A DNA stretch of 64,000 nucleotides from Vitis vinifera (Eukaryota; Streptophyta; Magnoliopsida; Vitales; Vitaceae), in the NCBI RefSeq assembly GCF_030704535.1, contig NC_081822.1, positions 320,001-384,000 of the forward strand, read 5' to 3'. Below the pieces are notes generated by a model. That model was given only the letters and a program-made list of their open reading frames with translations, was not told the DNA's origin and ran no database searches. Positions 12,622 through 24,610 of this stretch are shown here, piece by piece. Position 1 is the stretch's first letter. The number at the start of each line of letters is the position of its first letter. A program made the translations under genes and the position numbers.

Positions 12622-15600
12622 GTGAGCGGCCGGCGATTGCAGAAAAATGACTAAACCCTTTCCCCCACCCCAGTCTCAACTCTGAGCTCTCTCAAGCAGA
12701 CACCGACAGTGTGGTTGCGCCACACACTAAAGTGGTTTTGTGCTGTCTGCTCCTTTAAAATAGGGTCTTGATCTTCCACTTATTACTAAACTGACATTCC
12801 ACGTCTCTGCTTTCTACCCTTGCCTTTCATCCCATTTTCCCCAATCTTTCCTAAAGCTTCAATGTGGGACCAAATTTCCTTACATTTTGCCGATCTTCCA
12901 TTTGCATTTTTCTAATCGAATATTAAAGCATGACATGGGTTAATAGTGCAAAAGAAATAAAATAAAATAGTTGTTACAGAGCCTAAACGGTCTTTGATGT
13001 TTGGTTGGTATTTAGTTAGGCTTAGCCTGATGAGTTAGTTTAACCTTGACTCTTCTAAGAGATACAGAGATAGCATGAACAATTTTTTATAGTTCATCGA
13101 AAATGGTATAATCATTCTTAACTTTTATATTAAAGATAAAGGTTAGTTGAGGGGAATGAGGGCTTATAGGTGATTTTTAAATTGATGGCAGTCTCAGATC
13201 AAATCAACACTAGTCCTTTATTCGAAGTTTACTAATTAATTCAATTTGACAGTAACCAAATTGATGTTTATGCAAATAGAAGAAAATTGTTACTTATTGA
13301 GCATTAATAATATTAAGTCTTATTTCCCAAACTTTCAAAGCTTTGAAATTTCTGAAGGCATTAAAGATGCCAATTAATGAAAGAGTTTCTGCATTTCTTC
13401 CGAGAGTGGGTAATCATTTTAATACTGAAGGGGCTATGACAAGTCATTAATTATTTCTCCTTTTCTCCTTTTAATATCAGGAAGTTGAACCTTACAACCA
13501 ATTTTCTTTTTAACTTCAACCATCCTAAAATAATATGTGAGGGAGAGGCATGGTACAATTTTAAATGGAAAACAGAATCTGGAGTGGCCTGCTTCGTAAT
13601 TTATCATGAGAAGCGATGGCATTCAAAGAAAGGGTGGAGCTTGGCCAGTCCAAAATGATTGACCCTCATGCCGACGCTGTTAGAGTGCCACACCTTTACC
13701 CACTCTTTTACCCCTTCCTTTTCCTCTCACCCACCTCTAATTCTCTTAATCTCACCACAGTTATCCTACTACATAACGGATCACTGCCTCCTGGGATTCC
13801 TTTCTAGGCTTCCCAATCAAAATCAATGAACAGGTTTCAAGGATTTTCCTTCTCCCCAAAAAAAAGGAAAAGAAAGAAACACACAAACAAAACAGTTAGT
13901 CTTACAAATTTTGTTCAGTGGTACCCATGGAAAAAATAATAGTGGGAGCGTGAATCATGGCAGTGTCAGTAGGAGACCATAGCCTTGGCCAAAAGTCCTA
14001 GCTTGGACTCCTCCATTGGAGGTTGAAGATCTACCATCCTTGCCAAAGCCCAATCAGTCATTGCTGGATTTGAATGCAATGCCCCTAAAATTCTGGAGAG
14101 GGGTTAAAAAACAGAAGATGCTGGCCAATTGCAATTATTGCGACGTGTGAACCAGCTGGCATTTGGAGAAGCATATACAATCGGTCATTTTCCCACTTTT
14201 GTTTTTCTGCCACTTCTTTCTTCTTCTCAGGTTTTACTTATATATTTTAGATGTAAGCCCTTTGTCCTATCACTTTATGGCATCTTGTGGCCGATGTTCC
14301 TATTGGGTAACGGGAACAGGAGGCCGGGCCACTTAAATTCAAGTATTAGTTGAATGTGCATGGTAAGCAATTTAAGAAGCTTTAAACCTCCTAAATACTA
14401 TTCCCAATTTGTTTTGCTTTTATACACGTCCTTCAACGAAGGGGTGGTTGAGATTTACATACTGACAAGATAGAATTCGTTTGGAAATTAAACATTTTGT
14501 AGGTTAGGACTTCTTCTTCATACTGTCGGCAAAGCCAAAGGCCCGTGGCAAGCGAATAAGACCAAACCATTATGGGGGGCGCATTCGGCTTCTTGTATGT
14601 TACGAACAACTGATGAACGTTTTACTGCATTTCTTACTTGATTGTGGTGTTTGCAGAAGGTTAGTTATAAAAGCTTTCAGAATATTAATTGATGTTTTTT
14701 TAGTTTTAAGACTTGAAGACTTATATTATATATGAAAGGCTCGACTCCAGTGCCATAAATCACCTATTGGAAGGTGGCATGGGAAAATGACATAAACGGA
14801 AGGGAAAGACAAGATTTCGTAGTAATATAAAAATCAATCAACATACTCAACCTCTCCAGAATAAGGTAATTGTACTAGTAACAAGTGCAGATTTGCAAGA
14901 TGTGTTTGGAGCCACATGTGAGCTGGGGGCCTGGGGCCATGGGATTTGCTAAACGTGGCGAGGGTTGGTTGGTTTGTATGGCGGTGGAGTCAGTCCATTA
15001 GGTGTATCATGTATGGATTTTAAAACTTGTACAGTTGGGTGCCTCAAATTTTCGGCTGTATCCAAGTATTAAAACTGCAATGACAACCTTAATGTGGGGT
15101 CAGCCTTTGTGCCATGAAGACTGGCCATTAGTCTCCTGTGTTTGGCACTTGGCACTGGTTGCTTTGAAGGTAGGGCTCATGTTGGATCTGTCCCATGGCA
15201 GCCCACCACTTAACCAAGCTGGTTTGAGTATTTGCTTGGCCCAAAATAAATTCGCCCACCTCTGGACAGAAGCTCCTCAGCCTTGCTATGGTTGTTGTAG
15301 CACTACCCACTACTTTTACTGCAAAAGAGGAGATACTGAATTCATTGGCATGACAGGCCAAAAGAGCCTTATCCATGTTACTGACACCAAGTCTTAAAGA
15401 ATGAGCTTTTGAGAGGCAAGATTGAATCCTTTTTTTCCACTCTTTTCATTGGTGTTTTACATCTAGTGGAAGTTTTATCAAACCAGGATAAATATCTGAA
15501 ATTAAACAAGAGTCTAGAAGCGTATTTCAGAAATATACCATTCAGATATGCCACAAGTCTAAGCCTTGTCATGTCTTGGGACTTCCCAGTACACTTGGAA

Positions 15601-15640
15601 ATAGATCACGTATAGGTGTTTCAGGGAAAGTGAATATATG
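12622..15640. other. Intergenic; GALS promoter side, then AT-rich spacer
   Basis: 12622-12800 is the likely GALS leader and promoter region. The rest holds only short frames without recognisable domains or conserved splice structure. I see no RNA gene or transposon with defined ends. Confidence 0.55.
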
Positions 15641-16518
15641 GTTAAAGTGGGTATAGCAGTTGGTGCGCAAGAAGAGAGTCTTGACAAGGCGTTGAGGCTC
15701 ATGGCTCATTTCAAAGGCATATTTGAAAAATACGACACGTATTTTGGTCTTCAGGAATAGAATAAAAAACATAAGCAAATACTTTGTATAGAATTAGGAT
15801 ATGTGTGATCAAACTTAAGATGATTGCAATCTAAAACAGTGTTTGAAAAAGAAATTATAAGGTTAAAGGGGGCAGAAGGGAGTATCTCCACTTTAATTTT
15901 CTTTCTAGTTTCTGGTGTGTTTTTCTTGGTGTATAAATGGGCAAAGTGAGAAAGTAGTAACAAGGAGAATCAATTATGACATACAAAAAGGGGCATAAGC
16001 AATCATAAGTCAAGTGATTAAGAAAGGCATCCCATTAAATATCTGTCAGTTAAATGCTCTACAACTCACAACATCCAGAAAATATATTTGGAGTACAAGA
16101 CATCTTGAACACCTAACCTTCATCTTTGATCTTTGAAGAAGTTGGGAAAGCTCAGAACCAAAAAAGCTGCAAAATTTCTTTGTTTTTCACTTTGAATCGA
16201 ATACTCCGCAGGAAAAGTTTCACGCTTTTCACATCACATGCGATTGCCCATGATTAAAGATGAAAGAAACCTTGACTTTGGTGGGATGGTGTGTCTATTA
16301 TTTGCTTGTTGAGTGCGTTCAGTTTCATAGGGTCCTCCCTATCAGGAATCAACTCTTCTTTTCTGGGCCCTATTTTTATTCTCATGTTGGCTTTTGAAGG
16401 GTCGCAACTCATATAATCACTTGATGTCCTAAAACTAATCGTATCAAAACATATATACAAGTTAAGTTTAGATGCAATAAGTCTGATGAATGACTGTTTG
16501 AGAACAATTAGAAACCAA

Positions 16519-16526
16519 TATATAAA
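16519..16526 (+). promoter_or_regulatory. Candidate TATA box of DC1 gene A
   Basis: TATATAAA sits at the end of a promoter block that is conserved in the second copy, where the equivalent site reads TATAAAT at 22473-22479. Both are followed by a shared CACCTTTCC motif. Confidence 0.55.
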
Positions 16527-16780
16527 GAGTCACCTTTCCTGTGTGTTTTTTCTCTCTTTTTCTGTTTATAATGGATAGTTGTAACATTAGTGCATGTGAC
16601 CTATTGATGAGGGTGATCTACTGGCATCCTCTTTTTGGATGGCCTTCAGATACTGACAACTTTTACAAGCATAAATATTCTTTGCTTAGTCTGGGGCTTG
16701 GAAGGGGAGGACTGAACCATAATACGAGCAACAAGGCCATGAAGAAGTCAAGCACATTTCTCCCGCAGAGATCTAATTCA

Positions 16781-17769
16781 ATGGAATTCCCAAACTTTCC
16801 TCGCTCAACATCACTTGTCCTAAACAAGTCTCCTTCAGTTGAATACCCAAGCTCTGTCAATCCAACTCAGGGAGAGCCGATGCTTCTTTCCTGTCATCCT
16901 CACCCCCTGGCTCAGGTCACCTCACCTGAACCCTTCATATGCATGGGCTGCAAGGAATATGGAGCAGGCACAAGGTTCACATGCCAACAGTGTAACAATC
17001 AACTACATGAGTTCTGTGCCTTGGCTCCTACAACTCTCAAGAGTCATCCTCTCCACCGCCTACACCCACTGGAATTCTGTTCTAAGCCAGGTAAGTTTAT
17101 AACTTGTTTTTAGATATGAATTAACATGTGCTGATTCATTAATTTTTTTTAAAATTTTGGTAAGTATAATATCATCAACTAACTCTATATTATTTTCTAC
17201 CTGTTTAATTTTGATTTTGATTACTATATTAGCAGATGAATGATAACTTGGCTTTGTGATATATAAATTTCATTATAGTTAAAGGCGGAATTTTAGGGAC
17301 CAAGTGTGATATTTGCAGCAAGCCAACGGCAGGGTATACTTTCCGTTGCAGTGCATGTAGTTTCCAGATTCACCCTTGCTGCGCTATGCTTTCTACTGAA
17401 ATGACCTTTGTGGTCCATCCCCACCCCCTAACCCTGATGCCTGCAATGGCATTATCAAGTGGTGACCCTGGTTTCAGCTGTGGTGAGTGCAAAAGAAAGA
17501 GGTCAGGGCGGGTGTTTCATTGCACAGCCCCATCATGTGATTATCATCTCCATGCAGTTTGTGCTAAGAACATGGTTAATGGGTTGCGTGCAAGTGGCAT
17601 CATGAGCTTAGAAAAGCCTAGCATGCTGGGGACTGCCGCAAAGATTGCATCTCAGGTCGTTATAGAGTTCATTGGAGGACTGATTGAGGGGCTTGGACAA
17701 GGTGTTGGGGATGTCCTGGTTCAAACTATTGCAAGAGGGCGGTGCACTACTAGACGAAGATTGGAATGA
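16781..17769 (+). CDS. DC1 domain protein A, two exons
   Basis: Exons 16781-17090 and 17279-17769 join in phase (donor CCAG|GTAAGT, acceptor ATAG|TT), giving 266 residues from the start conserved in both copies (MEFP). An in-frame ATG at 16739 adds 14 residues, and another at 16571 would add 70; the second copy lacks both, so I prefer 16781. Three divergent C1 (DC1) modules follow. Residues 39-79 have HPHPL, CMGC, CQQC and HEFC. Residues about 89-138 have HPLHRLHPL, CDIC, CSAC and HPCC. Residues about 150-200 have HPHPL, CGEC and a C-x4-C/H-x2-C pair. The Cys/His spacing binds zinc in this family. A hydrophobic Gly-rich segment (FIGGLIEGLGQGVGDVL) precedes a basic end, GRCTTRRRLE. DC1 proteins are plant-specific and often implicated in stress or reproductive signalling; the substrate or partner is unknown. 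Confidence 0.85.
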
Positions 17770-18139
17770 ATGGGCACAAGCTGTTACCATGTTCAACAAG
17801 CTCTTTTGTCTGCAAGTGTTTCAACTAGAAGCTTGAATTTGAAATTCTTATGTTAAATGTTTATAGCTGATTGGGGTTTGATTAGAGGTGTGTTTACTGT
17901 ATGTAAAATTTATTCTCAAGGGTATTGTTTCAATTTTCATCCTCTGCAGGTATATATTTTTATTAATGCACTCTATTGTGTATTGAGATTGTACTGTTTC
18001 CTCAATAGAATGCACTTTATTTGGAAGATAGAAATCAATTAGTTCATGACATTAAATTCCAACAAAAGCAGATGTCCAGGACCCTACCCGTTGGCCAAAT
18101 GCCTAATTTAGTCACAAAAAGCCTACTCTGATATGAATG
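17770..18139. other. 3' flank of DC1 gene A
   Basis: Resembles the sequence after DC1 gene B (23776-24140), including a block with AATGCACT and CCAATTA-like motifs. It probably holds the 3' UTR and the convergence zone with the reverse WAK-like relics. No other gene seen. Confidence 0.5.
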
Positions 18140-18610
18140 GGGGTATCCAAGTTCTTGTGGATGTTTCATGAACCTTCTGCAACCCTTCTACCAATGCTAC
18201 TACTTCTTTCGTTGTTGGCCTTTCTTCGCCCCTAAGGACTATAATTTGCTCCCTGTTTCACTCATTCACTACATGGGCTTTGAGAAACTAGGAGCTGCGC
18301 TAGAACTACTCCAAAACCATGCACATCACTCTTCTCTGTCAGTTGGCTTGTAAGGAAATATTCAGGAACCAAAAAAGCCAATCCTCCGCCGAACTAATGT
18401 AGTCATTTGATAGATTGATCAATGGAAAACAATATCTTGGCAGTTTCGGTGGCTATACTTACACGGCTGTCCGAAGTGATTGGTTTACTGTGGACGTGGT
18501 GGAAAAGGTTCACCGTTGGAGAATGGAGAAGCATTAAGACTTGGTAATCTTTCCTAAAAGCTCAGTAGCGGCAAATAAAGCTAGTAGCTCTGGTGTTTAT
18601 TAAAAATTGC
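18140..18610 (-). pseudogene. WAK-like kinase relic a1
   Basis: The plus strand shows blocks such as CATCACTCTTCTCTGTCAG and AATATTCAGGA. These are the reverse complement of the WAK kinase segment around LTEKSDVYSFG and YLDPEY, which in the better copy lies near 25560-25640. No frame is kept open beyond short pieces, and spacing between blocks is lost. It sits just beyond the C-terminal end of relic b1, as its sister at 24140-24610 does relative to the large copy. Called as a dead kinase fragment from nucleotide resemblance inside the window. Confidence 0.65.
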
Positions 18611-18899
18611 AACTAGAGTTCATCTCTTATAATCAAATAACCCAACAGCATATATAGTTGAAGGCTTAAAAGCTCCCATTTCTTTCCAATGTGGGCCAAA
18701 GAAACGATGTAATATTAGTTAGGATGGGTTCCAGACTTGAACCGATTTAACAGCAGAGGACCAGAGAATGTACAACAGGGAAAAAGCTCAAAAGTAGGCA
18801 TAATTGTACATATTTCTCACACAATGCATACTAAGAACACACCACCAAAGATTAAACACAAGTTATTCCACAAACACGATTAGCAATTAAGACTAAAGA

Positions 18900-20352
18900 A
18901 GCCCACACTAAGTTTGGTCATATATCACTGGATAAAATATGGCAGGATTATACAAGGTGGTGCCACATGGTGCATGGATGATAACGCAGAGCCTAGGGAA
19001 AGATATGGCACCTGAAACCTCCTCTTCTAGTTGAATATCAAATGCTGTCACATGACATAATGGGGGTGGGATTGATGATTGATGATTGATCCGCTTCACG
19101 AGCAGCATTTTCAGAGGAGTCCTCAGTGAGTTCTTAGTCTCTTCAGCCAATAAATTCTCCCTTAGTGAGCTCTTGAGCCACTCCCACTTAGACATCTCTC
19201 TGCAATCCCAACCATGCACACCTTCTATCTGCTCCCTTTCAGATTTGAAGAAAGAACATCCACCCCCAAAATCAAATTTGGTTTGGACTATAAATTCTTT
19301 CAAGCTACTCTTGTATAGTTGGACCAAAATTCACAAAAATTTGGGATTTAAATTGAATTAAATTTTTAGAACATCAGAGAGCAGGTAGAGGAGAGAAGCT
19401 GTGGCAATAGTGGTGAGAGGAAACCCTTGGCAGCTAGCGTGGCATGTGTAAGTTTGTTGCTATTTGTAACGGAGGATGACAATGGCAGGGGTTTGGGTGC
19501 GGAGTGCTCCATTCCTCCTGTCTTACTTTAAAAATGAATATAATTTATAAATAAATAAATATTTATAATATTTTGTTATGAAAAGTAATATTTTATGGTT
19601 AGAAAGGTTTAGAAAATCAATTATGATAATATTTATTTATATATTATATGTAATGAGGGTGGGCATGCAAATCCCTTCCAGGTTTTGAAAATTTTCTGAT
19701 ATTGATCCCAATCGAGTCTCATCCGAGACCTAGACCAAAACGTTCCTGTCATCACCCCTATTTGAATTCATTGTGTGTGGAAAACAAAACACAAGATAGA
19801 TTCATAGAAATATGGCTATGTTTGGTTCCCGGAAAATTTGAGGGAAAATGCGAGGGAAAGAAAATACAAAGGAAAAGTAGAAGGAAAGAAAAAGTGAAGG
19901 AAAATAAAAAAATAGATTAAAAGTTGATAAATTATTTTTTTTGTTACTTCAAACTCATTTTATTTATTTTAACTCATCAATATAAATATTAAATAATTTA
20001 AAAATACATAAGTTTTTAATTAGTTTTAATTATATTTGATTTTCTTTGATATTTTTCATAAGATAACCAAACATGAGAAAATCATTTTTCTTAGCATTTT
20101 TTTTTCTTTCCTTTGTACTTTCCGGGAACCAAACATAGCCAAAGTAATAGATGATAATGAATTTACTTACCCCGACATCCCGGATAAGGGTTCTCCATAA
20201 CCATATCGGGAGTGGGTTGTGTTAGAATTCTGGCCCCACACCACAATCAGATCCAATGGCGTTGGTGGAAAGATGAAGCCATAGGATTGGGCACACAAAC
20301 AATGCGATCCTATTGGGGATATTCCCATTTTATTGCCATATTTATACCTCAC
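18900..20352 (-). pseudogene. WAK-like relic b1: C-terminal tail, EGF and GUB scraps with the kinase core deleted
   Basis: Frame 18908-19327 (minus) contains HVTAFDIQLEEEVSGAISFP, matching the C-terminal tail of the larger WAK copy. Just upstream on the minus strand, the sequence jumps from the region equivalent to about 25400 straight to the intron sequence equivalent to about 26430 (the GGACCAAAATTCACA block), so the whole catalytic core is missing. An EGF-like remnant follows near 19430-19470 (GGCATGTGTAAG). A remnant of the end of the GUB_WAK exon lies at 20167-20260 (the GGGTTGTGTTAGA block, equivalent to about 28740). A MITE is inserted between the two. Clearly non-functional. Confidence 0.7.
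19814..20140. mobile_element. MITE with 22-bp perfect terminal inverted repeats
   Basis: The left end starts GGCTATGTTTGGTTCCCGG at 19814 and the right end at 20119-20140 is its exact reverse complement over 22 bases. Length is 327 bp; the interior is AT-rich and codes for nothing. Flanks (AGAAATAT and AAAGTAAT) are only weakly alike, so the target duplication is uncertain. The GGCT-TGTTTGGTTCC style of terminus is common among plant hAT- or Mutator-like MITEs. It lies in what was an intron of WAK-like relic b1. Confidence 0.85.
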
Positions 20353-22200
20353 CCAATCAACCAGTCACGCTAATTCTTCTCTTACCATTTTTCAACCATA
20401 TGAGTGTGTGTATAATGAAAGTTTTGTCCTGTCAAAATTTGAGTTTTTAATAATTAAATATTATTGCGGGGTCAAGTGCAAGTGTGCAACCAAAGCTATA
20501 AGCACCATTGTTTGTAGTCAATTTACCTGTATTTGTAGTGCAACCAGGAAGGAAGGTGAGTTGGGTCTCCAGATTCTTGCATTCTTCTAGTTGGTTTTTT
20601 TTTTATTTTTTGTATTTGCTTGGTGTGCAAGAAGAAAAGCAAGTTTGAAAACACAACACGTATTTTTGGCTTTAGGAATAGAATCAAAACAGCAAATACT
20701 TTGTATAGAATTAGGATTTAAGATGATCGCAATCCAAAACAGTGTTTGAAACATGACAAATATATTGTTAATGGGAATATCTCCACTTTTTCTTTGTACT
20801 TTCCAATGGGGAAAGTAATTACAACTAACAAGTGGAATCGATGAATGAAGTGATTAAAAAATATATTCTTTCAAAATATTGTTAATGAAATGCTCAATAA
20901 TTCAAAACACTCATAAAATATTAGACAGTATAACACGTCAATATATCTAAAAGATGTTCTGTTTTGTTCAAATCTAGAATAAACTTAAACGGACTTTAAT
21001 CCGAATAAAGACATAGGGTTGAATGTCATTAAATGTTAAATTGCTTGTTTTTATTATGTCTAAATGTCAATTATTGGATGTTATTTTTATATATTACAAC
21101 ATTTATAAAATCAATTATTATATTTTTTTCTTATTTTAATTTGAAAAAAAAGGGTTTCTTAACTTATTTTCAAATATTAAAAATTTTCTAATCATTATAA
21201 ACATGATATACTGATTAATTATGTAATTAGTCAAAAAAATTAGCACTTGAATAATAAATAGATTTTTAATGATGCTTGGTTGGTTAAAAAAAAAAATAGA
21301 AATTAAGTTAGCATCTTAATGTTTATTTCTATGTCACGTATCTTTGGATTAGGAATTTATGATTAAAATATATGTTTTATTATTGAGATTGATTTTTTAA
21401 TTTGTAGATTTTTAATTTAGAAAAAAAAATTCTAAATTTTTATTTTTAAAAACTAATTAAATTATTGACTTTTAGTGGATATTTAGATGAGTATTAATTA
21501 TGTTTTGGGATTTAATGATAATAAGTAGTTTAATTTGATTTTGTTGAATGGAAAGGTAAGCCGTGGAATTTTTAAAATTGATAATAAATTAATTTCTAAT
21601 AAAAAATTTATGATTTTAATTTTTTTATTTTTATTTTTGAATGAGAAATCTATACAAATTTATGGGATAAAATAGTGGTTTTTGTGGATCCAATTTTTTT
21701 TATTAATTTATTATTCAAATAAGTGTTATGGTGTCAAGCGTTTTATTTTTGAGAAATAATTCATAAGAAAATTTTAAATCTGATTTTTTTTTTTTTAACA
21801 ATAAGAGAAAAAATAGACAAAAAATAAAAAAAACCATACATAATTAATTCACATTCCATTTCTATGACAATTTTAGTTTATAGTGAATTTACTCTCATCC
21901 AAATTGACACAGTTTAATTTGTTTTCAAGGCAAGGGTTATTCAAAGTTCTTAAAAATATATTTTATGATTTCATTTTATATGAGAAATTAGGTTTAAATA
22001 TTATAGTAGAGTTAAAAGGTTGAAAAAAGAATGACAAATTCGGTTTCTTTTTCTCTTTAATGAAATAAAATGATCTTAAAAAAGTCATAAAGTCTTAAAA
22101 GCAATTTTAAGACTTAAAGGAAGAAAACAGAAACAATCCCTTAATGCAAGCAAAATTTTCTTTGTTTGTAGACTAGAAATGGAATAAGAACCTCCCAAGG
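20353..22200. other. Start of duplication unit 2 plus a large AT-rich block
   Basis: 20353-20590 is unassigned. 20610-20760 repeats 15650-15830. From about 20,800 to 22,180 the DNA is very AT-rich, has no usable open frame, and has no counterpart in unit 1, so it is either an insertion in unit 2 or a deletion in unit 1. No terminal repeats found. Confidence 0.55.
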
Positions 22201-22472
22201 AAAGAGCTTCATGCTTTTCACAAAACACCCATGATTCCGGGTGAAAGAAAACCTTGACTTTGGTGGGATGGTGTGAGTATTATTTCCTTGTGGGTGCGTT
22301 CGGTTGCATAAGGTCCTCCCTATCAGGAATCAAGGGGCCCTATTTTTATTCTCGTGTTGGCTTTTGAAGGGCCACACCTCATATAATCACTTGATTTGCT
22401 AAAACTAATCGTATCGAAACATATATTAGTGCGATGAATGATTGTTTAAGAAGGATCAGATAGAAACCAACA

Positions 22473-22479
22473 TATAAAT
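22473..22479 (+). promoter_or_regulatory. Candidate TATA box of DC1 gene B
   Basis: TATAAAT at the position equivalent to the TATATAAA of DC1 gene A, in a conserved promoter block (22200-22490) that includes CTCCCTATCAGGAATCAA and CTTGACTTTGGTGGGATGG. Confidence 0.5.
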
Positions 22480-22783
22480 CAAGGGTGTCACCTTTCCTTC
22501 GTTTATTTATTTTTCTGTTTATAAGGCAAATGAAGTTGTAAATATGGGTCATGTGCCCCATTGACGAGGGTGACCCTACCGGCATCTTCTTTTTGTATGG
22601 TCTTCAGATGGTGACATCTCTACTACCTAGCATATTAATATTCTTGCTTAGTTTGCAATTTTCTCCATCAAATGAAGAGTGGAGTTTGGAAGGAGGGGAG
22701 GAAGGGACTGAGCCCATATATAATTGGAGCAAGAAACCCTCGAAGAAGGGAAGCACACATTTCTCTCACACAAGTCTCCTTCC

Positions 22784-23775
22784 ATGGAATTCCCGAAGCA
22801 AGCATCACTAGTCCGAAGCAAGTCCCCTTCATTTCAATACCCAACCTCTCATAATCAAACTCGGGGAGAGCAGATACTTCTGTCCTGTCACCCACAACAC
22901 CCCCTAGCTCTACTCACCTCACCTGACCCTTTTACATGCATGGGCTGCAAGGAATACGGAGCAGGCACAAGGTTCACATGCCAACAGTGTAACCATCAGC
23001 TACACGAGTTCTGTGCCTTGGCTCCCACCACTCTCAAGAGCCATCCCCTCCACTGCCAGCACCCACTTGGATTCTGTTCTAAACCAGGTGAGTTAAAGTA
23101 CATGTTCTCTTTAATTATCACCCTTGTAATTTTTTTATAAGAATTATCATGTGTATGTTAACTAAAGTCTCCTTCTAATTTGATTTTGATAACAATACCA
23201 ACTACCTTTTAATTTTTTATTTTGATTACTAATAGCAGATCAGTGATAACCTGGCTTTCTAATATGAAATTTTCATCATAGTTAAAGGCGGAATTCTAGG
23301 GAAAAGGTGTGATATTTGCAACAAGCCAACGGCAGGGTATACATTTCGTTGCAGTGCATGCAGTTTCCAGATGCACCCTTGCTGTGCAATGCTTTCTACG
23401 GAAATGACCTTTCCGCTGGCTCATCCCCACCCCCTAACCCTGATGCCTGCAATGACATTATCAAGTGGTGAACCTGGTTTCAGCTGTGGTGAGTGCAAAA
23501 GAAAGAGGCCAGGGCGGGTGTATCGTTGCACAGCCACAGCATGTGATTACCATCTCCATGCAGTTTGTGCTAAGAACATGGTGAATGGGCTGCGTGCCAA
23601 TGGCGTCACGTGCTTAGAAAAGCCTAGTATGCGGGGGACTTTCATAAAGATTGCATCCGTGGTTGTTATGGAGTTCATTGGAGGACTCATTGGGGGGCTT
23701 GGACAAGGTGTTGGGGATGTCCTGGGTCAAACTATGGCTGCAGGGAAGAGCGCTAGTGCAAGAAGATTGGAATGA
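22784..23775 (+). CDS. DC1 domain protein B, two exons, paralog of A
   Basis: Exons 22784-23087 and 23282-23775 join in phase (CCAG|GTGAGT, ATAG|TT), giving 265 residues. The start MEFPKQASLV is the first ATG in frame; a longer upstream frame has only TTG. The three DC1 modules match copy A in order and spacing: CMGC, CQQC, HEFC; CDIC, CSAC, HPCC; CGEC and the HLHAVC end. The C-terminal segment FIGGLIGGLGQGVGDVLGQT is even richer in Gly than in A, and the last residues SARRLE differ. The intron sits at the same codon in both copies. Substitutions between A and B are scattered without any broken codon, which suggests both are under constraint. The function is unknown beyond zinc-binding DC1 architecture. 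It faces the WAK-like gene at 25.1-29.5 kb tail to tail. Confidence 0.85.
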
Positions 23776-24139
23776 AAAGAGCAAGTAGAAGTTGTTGCTC
23801 AGCTCTTATGTATGTATGTATTTATGTACTAGAAGCCTAAATTTGGAACTGTTAAATTCATAGCTGATGGGGTTTTGATTAGAGAAGTGCTTGCTGTGTG
23901 AAGTATGTAAAAAAAAAAAAATTATGCTCAATGGTATTGTTTCAATTGTCATGCTCTGGAATTATTATTATTTATTTTTACTAATGTATCGATCCTTCAA
24001 TAAAATGCACTAAATTTGGAATATAGAAACCAATTAATTCATGACATTATATTCCAACGAAAAGCAGATGTCCAGGCCAGGCACTTTCCTGTTGGCCACA
24101 TGCTCAATTTATAAATTAATTACCAAAAAGCCAACTCTA

Positions 24140-24610
24140 ATCCAAGTTCATGGATGCCTCATGAACCTTCTTCTTTCATTTTTGCAAGATCTGCAACTGC
24201 AATAACATCTCTCGTTTGCCTCATTCACTACATGGGCTTTGAGAATTTGAAAGAGGCCATTTTGCTGCATTTGGCATCTTTCCAGTTAGGAGATCTGCTG
24301 GAACTCCTCCAAAACTACACACATTACTCTTTTCTGTCAGTTGGATTATCTGTGAATATTCAGGATCCAAATAACCCAATGTATCCTGAACTAATGTAGT
24401 TGTTTGAGAGACTTTTGCCGTCTACTTATCATCCAAAGATATCTTGGAAAATTCGGCATCTTAATGAATGATCAAAATTGACGCTGCAGAGAGGAGATAG
24501 GCTTGGGGAGGGTATCCTTGAGATTGAGTCATCCCATTTTTACTGTGAATGTGGTGGAAAAAGGTTCCACGGGGGAAGCAGAGGACTCTGTAATCTTTCC
24601 TAAAAGTTCA
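24140..24610 (-). pseudogene. WAK-like kinase relic a2
   Basis: The plus strand carries CATTACTCTTTTCTGTCAG, AATATTCAGGATCCAAAT and related blocks. They are the reverse complement of the kinase region near the activation segment of a WAK (compare 25570-25640). It is the sister of relic a1 at 18140-18610, so this scrap predates the tandem duplication. No intact frame. Confidence 0.65.

Larger units (their letters stand above)
15640..20352. repeat. Tandem duplication unit 1 (DC1 gene + reverse WAK-like relics)
   Basis: The order of blocks matches unit 2 starting near 20590. The leading block at about 15650-15830 matches about 20610-20760. The DC1 promoter block at 16200-16500 matches 22200-22490. 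The DC1 gene and intron at 16740-17770 match 22740-23775. The WAK-like scrap at 18140-18610 matches 24140-24610. The WAK C-terminal, EGF and GUB remnants at 18900-20352 match 25100-28800. Unit 2 has about 1.3 kb of extra AT-rich DNA between its leading block and its DC1 promoter. Confidence 0.8.

Noticed and set aside
15002-15397. 131-residue frame
   Set aside because: Start and composition are plausible, but there is no recognisable domain and no repeat of it elsewhere in the duplicated unit; not enough to call a gene.
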